A DNA stretch of 14,713 bases from NCBI GenBank assembly GCA_946481105.1, contig CAMLMM010000047.1, positions 1-14,713 on the forward strand, written 5' to 3'. Positions within the stretch are counted from its first letter, which is position 1. Each line of letters begins with the position of its first letter. Made by a program: the position numbers and the translations under genes. The DNA is from an uncultured Alphaproteobacteria bacterium (lineage in GTDB: Bacteria > Pseudomonadota > Alphaproteobacteria > Micavibrionales > Micavibrionaceae). Below are positions 13,593 through 14,713 of this stretch, in pieces. A model generated the notes under the pieces. That model was given only the letters and a program-made list of their open reading frames with translations, was not told where the DNA came from and ran no database searches.

Positions 13593-14522
13593 TTATTTGG
13601 TTTCTAATGCTGGAGCTGCAGGCTGTGGTTCAGGTGCGGGCGCAAGTGATGGAACAGGTGCAGCAGAAGGGCTGGTTTCTGTTGCATCACTTGGTACTGC
13701 AGGGCTGCCCAGCAGCGTATCCAGCGTTTCTTTAAAGAAACCATAGGGCTGGTGGCCGACAATGGTTTTCAAACCATCATTCAGGATGAAGGTTGGGGTG
13801 GACTGGATTTTATACTTTTCACTGCCGGCTTTCATGTCGCCAACGATACGGTTTTGCAGTTCTGTGTTTTTCAGGCAGGAATCGGCTTCCGCATCTGACA
13901 GGCCTGCCAGTTTGGCATTTTGTTTAAGCGGGGTGAGATAATCACTGGCATAAGCCCATTTTGCCTGTTCATTGAACAGCAGGGTCATGAAAGATTCATA
14001 ACGTTCCACCGGAAGGCAGCGCAGCAGTTTGGATGCGTCAACTGCAGGCTGGTTCAATGGGAATTCCTTGAAAATAAATTGGACTTTGCCTGTGTCGATA
14101 TATTCAGCTTTCAGGCGGGGAAAATCATTCTGGTGGAAGGACGCGCAGTGGCCGCAGGTCAATGATGCGTATTCGACTATCTTGATAGGAGCGTTATCGC
14201 TGCCGACTTTGCGGACACCCATCATTTCTTCGACTTTTGGGTCGGTGGATGTAGTGACAGGGATTTGAGGTGTGGGAGCGGGTAATGTTAGAACCTTGGT
14301 TTCAACAACCTTGGCGTTTTGCTCGGCCATGGTTGGCGGGGTAGGCATGGTTGATACCGGCGTGTTTTCATCAGGTGCCTGGGTGGCAATCGAAGGGGCC
14401 TTTTCTTCGGCCTGTTGCGGGGGGCGCGCTTTCAAAAGCACGGTGTAAGCACCAAGCGCCAGGACAACGCCGCCAATAAGAATGAGCGGGAACAGAATAG
14501 AAGGTTTCTTCTTTTCAGACAT
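13593..14522 (-). CDS. Membrane-anchored DsbA-family thiol:disulfide oxidoreductase
   Basis: A 309-residue protein from the ATG at 14522, chosen because GGAG (14530-14533) stands seven bases upstream; the frame runs on to a TTG at 14591 with no such support. Residues about 8-30 form an uncleaved membrane anchor, 31-98 a Pro/Thr-rich linker, and about 100-272 a thioredoxin-like DsbA domain (Thioredoxin_4 type): EYASLTCGHCASFH with active-site Cys123 and Cys126, FKEFPL, and cis-Pro243 in STPTFILN. Cys169 and Cys216 may form a second, structural disulfide. The last 35 residues are low-complexity Pro/Ala/Ser. The domain should sit in the periplasm and form or reshuffle disulfides. The gene directly precedes smc, an arrangement I recall from other alphaproteobacteria. 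Oxidase versus isomerase activity cannot be decided from sequence. Confidence 0.92.
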   Translation of the reverse strand: MSEKKKPSILFPLILIGGVVLALGAYTVLLKARPPQQAEEKAPSIATQAPDENTPVSTMPTPPTMAEQNAKVVETKVLTLPAPTPQIPVTTSTDPKVEEMMGVRKVGSDNAPIKIVEYASLTCGHCASFHQNDFPRLKAEYIDTGKVQFIFKEFPLNQPAVDASKLLRCLPVERYESFMTLLFNEQAKWAYASDYLTPLKQNAKLAGLSDAEADSCLKNTELQNRIVGDMKAGSEKYKIQSTPTFILNDGLKTIVGHQPYGFFKETLDTLLGSPAVPSDATETSPSAAPVPSLAPAPEPQPAAPALETK

Positions 14523-14529
14523 CAACTTG

Positions 14530-14533
14530 CTCC
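14530..14533 (-). promoter_or_regulatory. Ribosome binding site deciding the start of the DsbA-like gene
   Basis: GGAG on the minus strand, seven bases before ATG 14522. It favours the protein beginning MSEKKKPSILF over the 23-residue longer form from TTG 14591. Confidence 0.7.
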
Positions 14534-14562
14534 AAATAATTTTGCCATAAGGGAATGGAGTT

Positions 14563-14591
14563 TTTATGCCTGCTTGCATATTAAAAAGCAA
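14563..14591 (-). promoter_or_regulatory. Weak candidate promoter for the dsbA-like/smc unit
   Basis: On the minus strand TTGCTT (14586-14591) and CATAAA (14563-14568) are 17 bases apart, matching the sigma-70 consensus at three and four of six positions. It lies between the terminator at 14649-14683 and the gene start, where a promoter is expected. The match itself is weak. Confidence 0.3.
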
Positions 14592-14648
14592 ATAAAACCA
14601 ATGCGGTGGAGCGCATTATCCACAAATTGCAGCAGGATAAAATCGCCG

Positions 14649-14683
14649 AAAAAAAGGTCCGGAGACCTTACGGTGCTCCGGAC
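14649..14683 (-). terminator. Intrinsic terminator of an unseen upstream gene
   Basis: The stem GTCCGGAG / CTCCGGAC (14657-14664 with 14676-14683) is extended by ACC/GGT around a TTAC loop with one bulged base. On the minus strand it is followed by a seven-T run (14649-14655). It should stop transcription entering from the right, separating the dsbA-like/smc unit from the preceding gene. The last 30 bases of the window (14684-14713) show no gene I can assign. Confidence 0.85.
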
Positions 14684-14713
14684 AAACGGCGGTAATAGAG
14701 GGTGTGTACATTC

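Noticed and set aside
14523..14591. N-terminal extension of the DsbA-like protein from a TTG
   Set aside because: There is no ribosome binding site before the TTG, whereas the internal ATG has GGAG at seven bases and begins a typical membrane anchor.
14684..14713. 3' end of an upstream minus-strand gene at the window edge
   Set aside because: Only 30 bases are visible. One frame ends at a TAA inside the terminator hairpin, but the stretch is too short to assign to any family.
1..14713. A new multi-gene system, mobile element, CRISPR array or defence island
   Set aside because: Every substantial gene belongs to a known core family, codon use looks even across the window, and no tandem repeats, terminal inverted repeats, integrase, transposase or tRNA were seen.

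Overview
The window reads as ordinary chromosome of an alphaproteobacterium with roughly balanced base composition. The evidence is the split ATP synthase operon (only F0 genes, with both b and b' subunits and an AtpI of the alphaproteobacterial type), an SMC of alphaproteobacterial type preceded by a DsbA-like protein, the rsfS / rlmH / envC / ctpA / divergent polysaccharide deacetylase / rppH series, and a response regulator carrying a GPDRRRR motif. A Micavibrio-like or Rhodospirillales-like lineage is a reasonable guess, but the sequence does not settle it.

Layout, left to right. Positions 1-321 hold the 3' end of tolB, the only plus-strand gene. A near-perfect bidirectional hairpin (334-359) separates it from the rest, and every other gene is on the minus strand. 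Read in the direction of transcription (right to left), these are: a membrane-anchored DsbA-family thiol oxidoreductase (start 14522), smc, atpI, atpB (a), atpE (c), atpF' (b'), atpF (b), nadD, rsfS, an orphan response regulator, rlmH, envC, ctpA, a divergent polysaccharide deacetylase and rppH. A hairpin with a seven-T run at 14649-14683 appears to terminate whatever lies upstream, so the minus-strand series probably starts inside the window.

The genes fall into functional blocks. dsbA-like and smc cover extracytoplasmic thiol chemistry and chromosome organisation. atpI-B-E-F'-F encode the membrane proton channel of ATP synthase, with F1 elsewhere. nadD, rsfS and rlmH cover NAD synthesis and ribosome silencing or maturation. 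envC, ctpA and the deacetylase-like protein act on the cell wall and periplasm. rppH starts mRNA decay. Most junctions are short or overlapping: ATGA at deacetylase/rppH, 0 nt at rlmH/envC, and apparently CTGA at atpF/nadD. The larger gaps (6100-6245, 6639-6781, 8841-8899, 10020-10088) carry the candidate regulatory signals.

No gene-free stretch exceeds 300 bases. I see no tRNA, rRNA, CRISPR, insertion sequence, prophage or other mobile DNA, and no clear new multi-gene system. The points most worth a second look are nadD lacking any standard start codon in frame and its coupling to the F0 operon, the response regulator inserted in a conserved housekeeping series, the A-rich leader before atpE, and the apparent separation of tolB from pal.
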